A stretch of DNA of 64,000 nucleotides. It comes from Ruminiclostridium hungatei. Its GTDB lineage: Bacteria > Bacillota > Clostridia > Acetivibrionales > DSM-1351. Positions 28,000 through 37,743 of this stretch are shown here, in pieces; position 1 is the stretch's first letter; the number at the start of each line of letters is the position of its first letter. The notes under the pieces were generated by a model. It did not search any database. It saw nothing but the letters and a program-made list of their open reading frames with translations, and was not told the origin of the DNA. The stretch spans positions 62,001-126,000 of the forward strand of contig NZ_MZGX01000015.1 of assembly GCF_002051585.1 (NCBI RefSeq), written 5' to 3'. Both the position numbers and the translations under genes were made by a program.

Positions 28000-30615
28000 A
28001 TGGGAACAGTTACTCCGATGATGCAGCAATATTTAAATATTAAAGACCAATATAAAGACTGCATATTGTTTTTCAGACTGGGCGACTTCTATGAAATGTT
28101 TTTCCGGGATGCGGAAGTAGCTTCAAAAGAGCTTGAAATAACTTTGACCGGAAAGGACTGCGGTTTGGAGGAACGTGCGCCCATGTGCGGCGTCCCTTTT
28201 CATGCTGCGGACGGATATATTGCCCGGCTTGTCTCAAAGGGCTACAAGGTAGCGATTTGTGAACAGGTGGAAGACCCTGCCCTGGCCAAGGGGATTGTAA
28301 AAAGGGATGTAGTAAAGGTTGTAACCCCTGGCACCGTTACGGATATTGCAATGCTGGATGACAGGAAAAACAATTATCTTATGTCCGTATGCAGAAACGG
28401 CAACTTTTACGGGCTTGCAGCAGTAGATATAACTACCGGAGACTTTTATGCCACCAGGATAACCTGGGGAAATACCAGGGGGAAGCTGCTGGATGAAATT
28501 GCAAAGTTTATGCCCTCCGAGCTGGTTGTAAACAGTGAATTCAACGAGGATAAGGAATTGCTGTCACAGTTGAACCTGCGTTTCAACATATACATATCTG
28601 TTTATGATAATTGCAGCTTTGAATATGGAAATGCCAAAGAAACGCTGAGGGAACATTTTAAAAATATAACCTTCGAACTGTCGGAATATGATATTTCAAT
28701 AAATGCTTCAGGAGCTCTTTTAAAATATCTGGATATGACACAGAAGGTAAGCTTGAGCCATATCCAGAATTTCAATTCATACAATATTGATGAATTTATG
28801 ATTCTTGATGCCGCCACCAGAAGGAACCTGGAGCTGACAGAAACCATGAGGGAAAAGTCCAAGCGGGGCTCCCTCTTATGGGTTTTGGACAAAACTATGA
28901 CTTCCATGGGAGGAAGGCTGCTGAGAAAATGGATAGAGCAGCCTCTGGTCAATTTAGGGGATATAAGGCTGAGACTGGACGCTGTCAGCGAATTCAAGAA
29001 TAAATTTATGGCCCGCATGGAAATACGCGAAATGCTGCGCAGGGTATATGATATGGAGAGGCTTATGGGCAAGGTGGTGCTTGGAAGTGTAAACTGCCGG
29101 GATCTCATTGCCCTGAAAAACTCAGTAAGCCAGGTACCCTATGTGAAAAATATTCTGGCAGACTTCCAATCAGAATACAATATGACCTGTTATCAGCAGT
29201 TGGACAACCTGGAAGATGTACAGCAGCTCATAGAAACCTCCATTATGGAGGAACCTCCCATAACCATAAAAGAGGGCGGTATAATAAAAAACGGGTTTAA
29301 CCCCGAGGTGGACAAGCTCAGGGAGGCATCCACCCGCGGAAAGGATTGGATAGCAGCTTTGGAAGCTGCCGAAAGGGAAAAAACAGGTATAAAAAATCTC
29401 AAGGTAGGCTTCAACAGGGTATTCGGATATTACATAGAAATAACAAAATCCAATTTAGCCTCTGCTCCGGAGGACTATATAAGGAAGCAGACACTTGCCA
29501 ACTGTGAGCGGTACATAACTCCCGAGCTTAAGGAAATAGAAGACAACATACTGGGAGCGGAGGAAAAAATAGTACAGCTCGAGTACTCTTTATTCGTCCA
29601 GATAAAGGAGATAATTGCTTCCCAGCTCACCAGGATCAAAAGTACTTCAAAGGCTCTGGCGGAGTTGGACTCGCTTGCTTCCCTGGCAGAGGTTGCAGAC
29701 AGGGAAGGCTATTGTATGCCTGAGGTGGCAGCTACCGACGAGATACATATTATTGACGGCAGGCATCCCGTGGTTGAGAAAATGACGGACAAGAGCAGCT
29801 TCGTCCCCAACGACACAGTACTGGATTTGGGTGAAGACAGGCTTGCTGTAATAACTGGCCCCAACATGGCCGGAAAATCCACTTATATGAGACAGACGGC
29901 TCTTATAGTTCTTATGGCTCAGATAGGCAGCTTCGTACCTGCGACTTCTGCCAGGATAGGGCTTGTTGACAGAATATTTACAAGGGTGGGAGCATCGGAT
30001 GACCTGGCCTCTGGTCAGAGTACCTTTATGGTTGAAATGTCGGAAGTGGCGAATATACTGATTAATGCCACTCAAAGAAGTCTGTTGATATTGGATGAAA
30101 TAGGCCGCGGTACAAGTACTTTTGACGGGCTCAGCATTGCATGGGCTGTTATAGAATACATAGTAAGCAGGGAAAAGCTGGGGTGCAGGACGCTTTTTGC
30201 AACTCATTACCATGAGCTTACCGAGCTTGAAGGAAAGCTTACAGGAATAAAGAATTATTGCATTACGGTGAAGGAAAAGGGTGAAGACGTTATATTCCTG
30301 AGAAAGATAATCAGAGGCGGAGCCGACGGCAGCTATGGCATACAGGTTGCAAGGCTTGCGGGAGTACCGCTTCCTGTAATCGACAGGGCCAAGGAAATCC
30401 TTCAGGAGCTGGATGCAGCCGACATAAGCAAGAACGGGAAGGCACGCAGGATAAAGAAGCAGGTGGAGGGACAGTTGGATCTGTTTGAAGCCGCAGCAAA
30501 GGCATCAGCCCACAACGAGATACTTGAACAAGTCAAGAAGCTTGATATTTCAAGGCTTACACCAATAGATGCAATGAATTTCCTCTATGAGCTTCAGAGG
30601 AAGATGAATAGCTGA
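28000..30615 (+). CDS. mutS: DNA mismatch repair protein MutS
   Basis: 871 residues, usual length. The mismatch-recognition motif is LGDFYEMF near 30 (Phe and Glu contact the mispair). The ATPase has Walker A GPNMAGKSTYMRQ near 620, a signature region, Walker B LILDEIGRGTSTFDG and ATHYHELT. It starts the repair of mispairs and recruits MutL, encoded next. GGAGG precedes the ATG. Confidence 0.98.
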   Translation: MGTVTPMMQQYLNIKDQYKDCILFFRLGDFYEMFFRDAEVASKELEITLTGKDCGLEERAPMCGVPFHAADGYIARLVSKGYKVAICEQVEDPALAKGIVKRDVVKVVTPGTVTDIAMLDDRKNNYLMSVCRNGNFYGLAAVDITTGDFYATRITWGNTRGKLLDEIAKFMPSELVVNSEFNEDKELLSQLNLRFNIYISVYDNCSFEYGNAKETLREHFKNITFELSEYDISINASGALLKYLDMTQKVSLSHIQNFNSYNIDEFMILDAATRRNLELTETMREKSKRGSLLWVLDKTMTSMGGRLLRKWIEQPLVNLGDIRLRLDAVSEFKNKFMARMEIREMLRRVYDMERLMGKVVLGSVNCRDLIALKNSVSQVPYVKNILADFQSEYNMTCYQQLDNLEDVQQLIETSIMEEPPITIKEGGIIKNGFNPEVDKLREASTRGKDWIAALEAAEREKTGIKNLKVGFNRVFGYYIEITKSNLASAPEDYIRKQTLANCERYITPELKEIEDNILGAEEKIVQLEYSLFVQIKEIIASQLTRIKSTSKALAELDSLASLAEVADREGYCMPEVAATDEIHIIDGRHPVVEKMTDKSSFVPNDTVLDLGEDRLAVITGPNMAGKSTYMRQTALIVLMAQIGSFVPATSARIGLVDRIFTRVGASDDLASGQSTFMVEMSEVANILINATQRSLLILDEIGRGTSTFDGLSIAWAVIEYIVSREKLGCRTLFATHYHELTELEGKLTGIKNYCITVKEKGEDVIFLRKIIRGGADGSYGIQVARLAGVPLPVIDRAKEILQELDAADISKNGKARRIKKQVEGQLDLFEAAAKASAHNEILEQVKKLDISRLTPIDAMNFLYELQRKMNS

Positions 30616-30650
30616 TTATACCTGCAGGCAGAAATGTGACGGAGGGTTAT

Positions 30651-32696
30651 ATGGGACGGATTATTGTACTGGATGAGAATACTTCAAATAAAATAGCAGC
30701 GGGAGAAGTGGTTGAAAAGCCTGCTTCGGTGGTCAAAGAGCTCGTGGAGAACTCCATAGATGCCGGTGCAACAAGTATCTCGGTGGATATAAGGAACGGG
30801 GGCATCTCATACATTAAGGTAACCGACAACGGCAGCGGTATGGATGAGGATGATGTTGAAATTGCCTTTGAGCGGCATGCTACCAGTAAAATCAAGCGAG
30901 CGGAAGATTTGGATTCTGTTGTGACCATGGGCTTCAGAGGAGAGGCCCTGGCCAGTATAGCTGCCGTTTCCTCCGTAGAGCTTCAAACCAGAGCCGCGGG
31001 CAGAACTTACGGCATGTACGTCCATATAAGCGGGGGGACCTTCAAAGAGGTAAGGCAGACAGGATGTCCTGTCGGGACAACCTTTGTCATACGGGATTTA
31101 TTCTTCAACACTCCTGCCCGCTATAAATTTCTCAAAAAAGATTCCACAGAAGCCGGCTATATTTCAGATGCAATTTCAAGGATTGCTCTGGGAAATCCGG
31201 AGATTTCCTTCAGGCTGACCAGCGGAAAAACGCTGCTTTTGCATACTCCGGGAAATAATGATATAAAAAGCACAATTTACAGCATATACGGTAAAGAAAT
31301 CATCAAGGAGCTTATACCGGTTGGCTATCAGGATGATAAATACAATATTTCCGGCTATATCGGCAAACCTGAGGCTGCAAGGGCAAACAGAAACTATCAG
31401 TCATTGTACATAAATAAAAGATATGTAAAAAGCAAGCTTGTATCCTATGCCGTTGAACAGGCCTACAACAGCATACTTATGAAAAACAGGTTTCCATTTT
31501 TCGTGCTGAACATTGAGCTCAACCCCCTGCTGGTTGATGCCAATGTATCGCCTGCCAAGACGGAAGTCCGGTTTGCCGAGGAAGGACTCCTGTCCAGAGC
31601 TATATACATGGCTATATCCAAGGCTTTAAGTTCGGATACCCTGTTTAATCCTGTTACAGTTTCAAATAAGGACAGAGAGCTTTTCAAATTTAAAAATGCA
31701 GATTCCAATGAGCAGTATGTCCAGGAACAGCTTGAATACAGGCAGTACAGCAATTTACCTGCTCAGCCGGCAAGTACTGCTGCTGAGAAAAGTGTTCTTT
31801 TGGAGGATGGCGGCAGTTCAAAAACAGCATTGGGCTCCGGGCCTGTGCAGTTATCAAAGCCGGAGCTTCCGGAGAGAGAAAAAGGGATCGGCATCAGCCC
31901 TAGAAGCAACACGGAGCAGGAGATAAGAAGCTTTACAGAGGCTTTGAAGCCACTTGCGAGAACGGATTTGGGAGTGTTTGAACCAAAAGGCAATTACATG
32001 GCAAAAGTCAGTGAGGAATTGCTGGTTAAGGATATACAAAGTTCAGAACAAGGGAAATCAGATAACAACAGTGAAGCTGATGAGAAATATCCGGAGCGGG
32101 AAAAAGCAGGTTTTGATTTGCAGTCCATGAAATATATAGGACAGGCTTTTTCAACATATATTATACTTCAGAACGGCGAGGAATTGGTACTTGTGGATCA
32201 GCATGCAGCCCATGAGCGCATAATTTATGAAAAACTCAAAATCAAATATGAGGTGCAGGAAAATAGCACCCAATTGCTGCTGGAGCCCGTTGTTATTCAA
32301 CTTCAAGCCGTTGAACTCAATGAAGTAAAAGTAAGGCAGGATATGCTGATAAAACTCGGATTTATCTTTGAGGATTTTGGAAATAATTCAATTATAATAA
32401 GAGGAATTCCAACTCTTCTGGAGGGCTATTCTCCCAAAGACGTGTTTCTTGAGTTGACAGATAAGATGCTGACTTCACTCAAGCCAGTCTCTACTCCCCT
32501 TGCGGACGAGATTATTCACACTATTGCCTGCAAGGCTGCTGTGAAGGCAAACAAGAGGTTGGACGGCAGTGAGGTGACTAATCTGCTTGCTGAGCTGTCC
32601 GCTGCAGGCAGCAGATATACCTGCCCCCATGGAAGACCGACTGTTATAAGGCTTACCAAATATGAAATAGAAAAGATGTTTAAAAGGATAGTCTGA
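30651..32696 (+). CDS. mutL: DNA mismatch repair protein MutL
   Basis: 681 residues from the ATG at 30651 (GGAGGG five bases upstream; the frame is open upstream to 30636). GHKL ATPase: KELVENSIDAGA, DNGSGM and GFRGEAL. A long variable linker (about 330-480) leads to the dimerisation and nuclease domain with DQHAAHERIIYEKL, the endonuclease motif, and the zinc-site CPHGRP. This is therefore the nicking type of MutL used in bacteria without MutH. Confidence 0.97.
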   Translation: MGRIIVLDENTSNKIAAGEVVEKPASVVKELVENSIDAGATSISVDIRNGGISYIKVTDNGSGMDEDDVEIAFERHATSKIKRAEDLDSVVTMGFRGEALASIAAVSSVELQTRAAGRTYGMYVHISGGTFKEVRQTGCPVGTTFVIRDLFFNTPARYKFLKKDSTEAGYISDAISRIALGNPEISFRLTSGKTLLLHTPGNNDIKSTIYSIYGKEIIKELIPVGYQDDKYNISGYIGKPEAARANRNYQSLYINKRYVKSKLVSYAVEQAYNSILMKNRFPFFVLNIELNPLLVDANVSPAKTEVRFAEEGLLSRAIYMAISKALSSDTLFNPVTVSNKDRELFKFKNADSNEQYVQEQLEYRQYSNLPAQPASTAAEKSVLLEDGGSSKTALGSGPVQLSKPELPEREKGIGISPRSNTEQEIRSFTEALKPLARTDLGVFEPKGNYMAKVSEELLVKDIQSSEQGKSDNNSEADEKYPEREKAGFDLQSMKYIGQAFSTYIILQNGEELVLVDQHAAHERIIYEKLKIKYEVQENSTQLLLEPVVIQLQAVELNEVKVRQDMLIKLGFIFEDFGNNSIIIRGIPTLLEGYSPKDVFLELTDKMLTSLKPVSTPLADEIIHTIACKAAVKANKRLDGSEVTNLLAELSAAGSRYTCPHGRPTVIRLTKYEIEKMFKRIV

Positions 32697-32717
32697 CAGG
32701 AGGAATCAGGATAAATA

Positions 32718-33653
32718 ATGAAAGAAGTCATAGTAATAGCAGGCCCTACTGCTTCCGGGAAAACAAAACTATCAATTGAACTGGCAAAACGTCTGAATGG
32801 AGAAATAATATCTGCCGACTCCATGCAGATTTATAAATACATGGACATAGGCACTGCAAAGCCTGCTTTGGATGAAATGCAGGGAATTAAACACTATCTG
32901 ATTGATGAACTTTTTCCCAATGAGGAATTCAATGTTGTAAGGTTTAAGGAATTGGCAGAGAAATATATTGAAGAAATTTTTGAGAAGGGTAAGCAGCCCA
33001 TTATTGCCGGAGGAACAGGGCTTTATATCAGTTCACTGGTCAATAATATCAATTTTAGTGAGACAGAGTGCGATTGGGAACTGAGAAAACAACTGAGCAG
33101 GGAAGCGGAAGAAAATGGACCGGGTTATATACATGAAAAACTGAAGCAGGTGGACCCGGTAGCTGCCGCAGGTATTCATCCAAATAACGTAAAGCGGGTT
33201 GTAAGGGCACTGGAAGTATATATTCAGACTCAGAAGCCCATAAGCTATCACAATGAAAAATCCCGGGAAATTCCTCCTAAATATAAGTATGTTATGTTAG
33301 GGCTTGCTATGGAGCGGGACAAGCTTTATGACAGAATAAATAAAAGAGTGGATATGATGCTGGAGAACGGGCTTGTTAATGAAGTCAGAAGGCTGATTGA
33401 CCTTGGTTATTCCGATTCAATAACATCCATGCAGGGAATAGGCTATAAAGAAATATTATATTATCTGAGAAATGAAATTACACTTGAGGAAGCAACGGAA
33501 TTAATCAGGAGGGAAACCAGAAGGTATGCAAAACGTCAGTTGACCTGGTTTAAAAGAATCAATGAAATAAAATGGTTTAGTATAGATAATTCTGGAAATA
33601 CTAATACTATCATTGATGAGGTTGTAGCCTATATAAGAAGCCATGGCGCGTAA
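32718..33653 (+). CDS. miaA: tRNA dimethylallyltransferase MiaA
   Basis: 311 residues. The P-loop is GPTASGKTKLS, followed by SADSMQIYKYMDIGTAKP and the later RRETRRYAKRQLTWF. It adds the dimethylallyl group to A37 of tRNAs reading U-starting codons, the substrate for MiaB. It follows mutL by 21 bases and probably shares its transcript. Confidence 0.97.
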   Translation: MKEVIVIAGPTASGKTKLSIELAKRLNGEIISADSMQIYKYMDIGTAKPALDEMQGIKHYLIDELFPNEEFNVVRFKELAEKYIEEIFEKGKQPIIAGGTGLYISSLVNNINFSETECDWELRKQLSREAEENGPGYIHEKLKQVDPVAAAGIHPNNVKRVVRALEVYIQTQKPISYHNEKSREIPPKYKYVMLGLAMERDKLYDRINKRVDMMLENGLVNEVRRLIDLGYSDSITSMQGIGYKEILYYLRNEITLEEATELIRRETRRYAKRQLTWFKRINEIKWFSIDNSGNTNTIIDEVVAYIRSHGA

Positions 33654-33691
33654 CTTTCGGGTTTTTAGTACTATATTCTTATTGCATGTAC

Positions 33692-33700
33692 TGGTATAAT
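33692..33700 (+). promoter_or_regulatory. Extended -10 promoter upstream of hfq
   Basis: TGGTATAAT is an extended -10 element with no clear -35 box, 126 bases upstream of the hfq start. It would give hfq its own transcript in addition to read-through from miaA. Confidence 0.45.
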
Positions 33701-33825
33701 CTAGTAAAATAAAACTGTATTTGTGTCTTCAGGGTTAATGCTTTTTGACTGTGGGGACAGATAGAGAGTTGATTCTCATATGGATCAGCCGGAGAATTAT
33801 ATATAAAACAAAGGAGAGGATTACT

Positions 33826-34068
33826 TTGGTAAAGAATACTATCAATTTGCAGGACATTTTTTTAAATCAGGTGAGAAAAGAACACATTGCAGTTACTATC
33901 TACCTGACAAATGGATTTCAGTTAAAGGGAATGGTTAAAGGGTTTGACAATTTTACAGTTGTACTTGACAGCGACGGAAAGCAGCAGCTTGTATATAAAC
34001 ATGCAATTTCTACAATCAGCCCAATGAAAGTGGTAAACCTGATATTTAATGAGCAGGTGAAGGAATAA
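33826..34068 (+). CDS. hfq: RNA chaperone Hfq
   Basis: 80 residues from the TTG at 33826, seven bases after AAGGAGAGG. The frame is open upstream to 33745 but that part does not resemble Hfq. Sm1 and Sm2 motifs are clear: [31 protein letters not shown], then YKHAIST. It forms a hexamer that binds A-rich and U-rich RNA. The miaA-hfq order is conserved in many bacteria. Confidence 0.95.
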   Translation: MVKNTINLQDIFLNQVRKEHIAVTIYLTNGFQLKGMVKGFDNFTVVLDSDGKQQLVYKHAISTISPMKVVNLIFNEQVKE

Positions 34069-34132
34069 TCCAGTTCTACATAGTTTATAACTATTATTTG
34101 AAGTGGAAAAGGCAAAGTAAGAAATTCAGAAG

Positions 34133-34168
34133 ACTTCCATACTATGTTATTAGTATTGGAAGTTTTTT
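34133..34168 (+). terminator. hfq terminator
   Basis: ACTTCCA pairs with TGGAAGT, plus a TAC/GTA extension past one bulged base, followed by six T residues. A standard rho-independent terminator. Confidence 0.88.
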
Positions 34169-34263
34169 ATTTAGAGAAACATACCACAATTACAAGCAGC
34201 AGCTACTTGACCATATGGTTGGCGCTTGCTGCTCATATTTTAACTTTGTAACATTTCAGGCAA

Positions 34264-34284
34264 AATCCTGCTTTATGCAGGATT
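34264..34284 (-). terminator. lexA terminator
   Basis: AATCCTGC pairs with GCAGGATT around a 5-base loop. On the minus strand it is followed by TTTG, and it lies 70 bases after the lexA stop. Confidence 0.55.
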
Positions 34285-34354
34285 CACCCTTAGCAAGGAT
34301 GGCCCGGAAGCTCCGCCAATATCAACACTGGGCGGTTTCATAAGACTCAGGTCC

Positions 34355-35008
34355 TTACATTTTTCTGAAAACACCTATGACTTTTCCCAGGATAGAAACA
34401 TTGTCCTTGACTATAATAGGGTCAAGCCTGCTGTTTTCAGGCTGAAGCCTGATGTGATCCTTTTCCTTGAAAAAGGTCTTGCATGTGGCCTCATCTCCAA
34501 GCAAAGCCACAACTATATCACCGTTGTTTGCCGTCTGCTGCTGTCTTACCAGAACAAAATCCTTATCCAGTATTCCGGCTTCTATCATACTGTCACCTTG
34601 AACTCTGAGCATAAAGGCACTGCTGTTCTGAACAAAGTCTACCGGCAGAGGGAAGGTATCGGTTATATTTTCCACCGCAAGAATAGGCTGACCGGCGGCA
34701 ACCTTACCAACCACAGGTACCTCAACCATTTCACGTGAGGTAAAATAACCTTCGCTTTGATTGGTGCCTGCAGGCTTTTTATTTTTATCTGATCTATCTA
34801 GAATTTTTATTGCTCTCGGCTTGGTAGGGTCCTTCTGGAGTATGCCGTTTTCATTCAATTTTTGAAGATAGGCGTGTACGGTAGAGGTAGACTTAAAACC
34901 AACCGCAGCACAAATCTCTCTGACTGAAGGGGGATAACCGTTTTCGTTGACACACTTATTGACATAGTCAAGAATTTCCTGCTGCTTTGTAGAGTTCTTT
35001 TTAGCCAT
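34355..35008 (-). CDS. lexA: SOS repressor LexA
   Basis: 217 residues. N-terminal winged helix ([20 protein letters not shown]); cleavage site VAAGQP with Ala-Gly in place; S24 peptidase domain with GDSMIEAGI (Ser) and the Lys in [17 protein letters not shown]. It represses DNA damage genes until RecA triggers self-cleavage. AGGAGG precedes the ATG. It is divergent from a yneA-like gene, the same arrangement as in Bacillus, with SOS boxes between them. Confidence 0.97.
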   Translation of the reverse strand: MAKKNSTKQQEILDYVNKCVNENGYPPSVREICAAVGFKSTSTVHAYLQKLNENGILQKDPTKPRAIKILDRSDKNKKPAGTNQSEGYFTSREMVEVPVVGKVAAGQPILAVENITDTFPLPVDFVQNSSAFMLRVQGDSMIEAGILDKDFVLVRQQQTANNGDIVVALLGDEATCKTFFKEKDHIRLQPENSRLDPIIVKDNVSILGKVIGVFRKM

Positions 35009-35068
35009 AAAAACCTCCTGATTTATGTAGTTTTCAACGTAAGTATAGCATACACGATTACAAAAATC

Positions 35069-35151
35069 AAACTAATGTTCGAAAATATTTTAAAACCATA
35101 TTGACAATGGGAACATCTGTTCGGTATTATATATGTAGAGAACAAATGTTC
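35069..35151. promoter_or_regulatory. SOS operators and promoter between lexA and the yneA-like gene
   Basis: Two perfect GAAC-N4-GTTC boxes lie at 35111-35122 and 35140-35151. A near match, AAAC-N4-GTTC, lies at 35069-35080 closer to lexA. A promoter toward the yneA-like gene reads TTGACA (35101-35106), 18 bases, TATTAT (35125-35130), with the first box inside the spacer and the second just after the start region. LexA should therefore repress both genes. Confidence 0.88.
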
Positions 35152-35163
35152 GGGAGGTATATT

Positions 35164-35469
35164 ATGAACATATTTACCAAAAAGAAAAAATATGCACTGA
35201 AAAATAGAGCAAGATTTTTCACTTTTTTATTTTCTGTATCTCTGATAGCATTTATTATTGTTTATACGGCCAGTGTTTCAGGGTATGCCGAGCCCAGCTA
35301 TCAGAAAGTGACAGTTCGTTCCGGCGATTCCTTGTGGTCCATTGCCCGGGAGTATTGTGATGATCGCCATGATATCAGGGAATATATCTATAATGTAAGG
35401 AAGATAAATAATATGGATTCATCTTTGCTTATGGCAGATACCACTTTATTGATACCTGTGGAAGAGTGA
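35164..35469 (+). CDS. yneA: YneA-like LysM cell-division inhibitor
   Basis: 101 residues from the ATG at 35164 (GGGAGG six bases upstream). It has a basic start, one membrane helix (about 20-40) and an extracytoplasmic LysM domain (VTVRSGDSLWSIAREYC to TLLIPVEE). YneA in Bacillus is an SOS-induced membrane protein that delays division after DNA damage; the size, domain order, SOS boxes and position next to lexA all match. The LysM domain would bind peptidoglycan. Confidence 0.88.
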   Translation: MNIFTKKKKYALKNRARFFTFLFSVSLIAFIIVYTASVSGYAEPSYQKVTVRSGDSLWSIAREYCDDRHDIREYIYNVRKINNMDSSLLMADTTLLIPVEE

Positions 35470-35512
35470 AGCCTGTAATTTTTGACAATATTATTTTATT
35501 CGACCCTTTTAT

Positions 35513-35541
35513 TTGACAATTGCATATTGCGGTAGTATCAT
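35513..35541 (+). promoter_or_regulatory. Promoter of the Hyf-like operon
   Basis: TTGACA (35513-35518), 17 bases, TATCAT (35536-35541), about 50 bases before the first start codon. A near-consensus sigma-A promoter, so the operon is probably expressed in growing cells. Confidence 0.75.
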
Positions 35542-35592
35542 AGATGCTGTATTTATCAAGCTTCACTTGATTTTCCTGGAGGTATTTGGTTT

Positions 35593-37659
35593 ATGTCGGC
35601 AGATTATTTGACTATAAGCTTTATAGTGTGTATTATTTTATATTTGACAGGAGCAATTTCAGCGCTGGCTACATATTCAAAACCAAAGGTCTCTAATTTT
35701 TTATCAAACATATTTTCATTCCTGGCAGGAAGTTTACTTGGTATATCTGTAATTATTAAGCTGCTTTTTCTGAAGAGTTATAATATAACATTTGATTTCC
35801 AAAACAATATTCCTTTTCTGAATTTTAATTTTAAAATTGATAATCTTTCCGCTTTCTTTCTTCTGATAACCGGAGTTGTTTCTTTAATAGTTTCCATTTA
35901 TTCATTTACTTATATGAAGCGCTTCTTCTTCAAAAAAAATGTAGGTATCTTCGGTGCTCTATATAATCTTTTTATTTTATCAATGGTGCTTCTGGCGTCA
36001 AGCAATAATATGCTGCTTTTTCTTGTACTCTGGGAATTGATGTCGCTGCTTTCATATTTCCTTGTAATATACGAACATGAAAAGGATGAGGTTCAGAAGG
36101 CCGGCAGGACCTACATTATTATGACATATACAGGTACAGCTTTTATAACGGCTGCATTCCTGCTAATGGCTTATTTCACAAAAAGCTTTGAACTTTCTGC
36201 ACTTTCGTCAGAGCTCATACCAAAGGGGTATGCGGACTTAATATATGTGTTTCTGCTGTTAGGCTTTGGTACAAAGGCGGGCATCATACCAATGCATATA
36301 TGGCTTCCATATGCTTATACGGAGGCTCCCGGCAATGTAGCCGCCATAATGTCCGCAGTTATGAAAAAGCTGTCAATTTACGGGATGCTCAGGATTATTT
36401 ATTTCGTATTGCCTGAAAATGCTATGTGGTGGGGAGTATTAACACTGATTATCGGAACTGTGTCTGCAGTATTTGGGATTGCTTATTCTGTGGCGTCAAC
36501 CATAAATATCAAAAGGTTGCTTTCTTATTCAAGCATAGAAAATATGGGAATAATTTTTTGTGGTATGGGCGTAATGCTTATAGCCAGAGCTTCGGGCAAT
36601 TCATTTCTGCTTTCCCTTGCTTTGACGGCAGTTTTGCTGCATACGTTAAATCATGCTCTGTTCAAGTCTTTGTTATTTATGGGCGCAGGAGCAATACAAT
36701 ACATTACCGGTACCAGAAATATGGAGAAGCTGGGTGGACTGATTAAAAAGATGCCATATGCAGCCGCTTTTGTTTTTGTGGGCTGTCTGGCCATAGCTGC
36801 CGTACCTCCGTTTAATGGTTTTGCCAGTGAGTATATAGTTTTTCAGTCCATTATAAACAGTATAGTCTGGTTTGTTCCTTCCAGACAGTTTCCAATAATA
36901 ATCCTATTTGTTATCGTGGCGGCATGTCTGGCTATTACAGGTGCACTTGTTGCCTTCAGCTATGTAAAACTTTTTGGAATATCTTTTTTGGGCATGCCCA
37001 GAAGTCCTGAAGCTGAAAACGCGAAAGAGCCAGAGAAACCTATGCTGGCAGCTATGGCAATTTCGGCATTGCTGTGCATGGTGGCAGGTATCTGTCTGAA
37101 ATCTGTTATTAAACTGATTGACAATGTTTCTGTAGAATTAATAAATATCAAGCTGCTAGCCTATGACTGGTCACTATCGGATTTTATGCACTACCCTCTG
37201 GGAAATGGAGAACTGAGTGTTTCAACAGGTCAGATTGCGGGTTTGATAGCAGTACTGGCTTTAATAGTACTGGCTGTGGTATTAATGCTGAGAAAACGGA
37301 CCACTGTTCAGAAATACAATACCTGGGATTGCGGCTTTACAAAGTTGACTCCCAAAATGCAGTATTCTGCAATTGGTTTTTCAAAGTCTGTAAGAATAGT
37401 TTTCAGGGGTCTTTTCAAGCCAAACCGTGATTTGGTTGTAACAGAAGGTTCCGGTCCTTATTTTATGAAAAAAGGAAATTATGTACTCTCAACGGAGAAG
37501 GTCATAGAAAAATACTTGTATAAGCCTGTGATTCTGGCAATTCTGAATTTTTCCAGGAAAACAAGATATAAGATACAAACAGGTAGTATACATGTTTATT
37601 TAATGTATTTTTTCTGCGCGCTGGTGTTGATGCTGTTGTATTACAGTTTTGCCGCATGA
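35593..37659 (+). CDS. Hyf-like complex, antiporter-type membrane subunit (HyfB/NuoL-like)
   Basis: 688 residues, about 16 membrane helices. It has the antiporter core of complex I and Mrp proteins: LGFGTKAGIIPMHIWLPYAY, SAVMKKLSIYGMLRI and LLSYSSIENMGI, with charged residues of the proton path. A long C-terminal part with NTWDCGF is typical of HyfB/HycC. It should move protons or sodium ions across the membrane, driven by electron transfer in the soluble arm. It is first in a six-gene operon. Confidence 0.88.
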   Translation: MSADYLTISFIVCIILYLTGAISALATYSKPKVSNFLSNIFSFLAGSLLGISVIIKLLFLKSYNITFDFQNNIPFLNFNFKIDNLSAFFLLITGVVSLIVSIYSFTYMKRFFFKKNVGIFGALYNLFILSMVLLASSNNMLLFLVLWELMSLLSYFLVIYEHEKDEVQKAGRTYIIMTYTGTAFITAAFLLMAYFTKSFELSALSSELIPKGYADLIYVFLLLGFGTKAGIIPMHIWLPYAYTEAPGNVAAIMSAVMKKLSIYGMLRIIYFVLPENAMWWGVLTLIIGTVSAVFGIAYSVASTINIKRLLSYSSIENMGIIFCGMGVMLIARASGNSFLLSLALTAVLLHTLNHALFKSLLFMGAGAIQYITGTRNMEKLGGLIKKMPYAAAFVFVGCLAIAAVPPFNGFASEYIVFQSIINSIVWFVPSRQFPIIILFVIVAACLAITGALVAFSYVKLFGISFLGMPRSPEAENAKEPEKPMLAAMAISALLCMVAGICLKSVIKLIDNVSVELINIKLLAYDWSLSDFMHYPLGNGELSVSTGQIAGLIAVLALIVLAVVLMLRKRTTVQKYNTWDCGFTKLTPKMQYSAIGFSKSVRIVFRGLFKPNRDLVVTEGSGPYFMKKGNYVLSTEKVIEKYLYKPVILAILNFSRKTRYKIQTGSIHVYLMYFFCALVLMLLYYSFAA

Positions 37660-37743
37660 CAGGGCGGCAGACTGCAATGGAAATTGGCCAGGCTACCGGC
37701 ATTACCATAATTTTTTGTCAGATTATAATTCAGGGGATATAAA

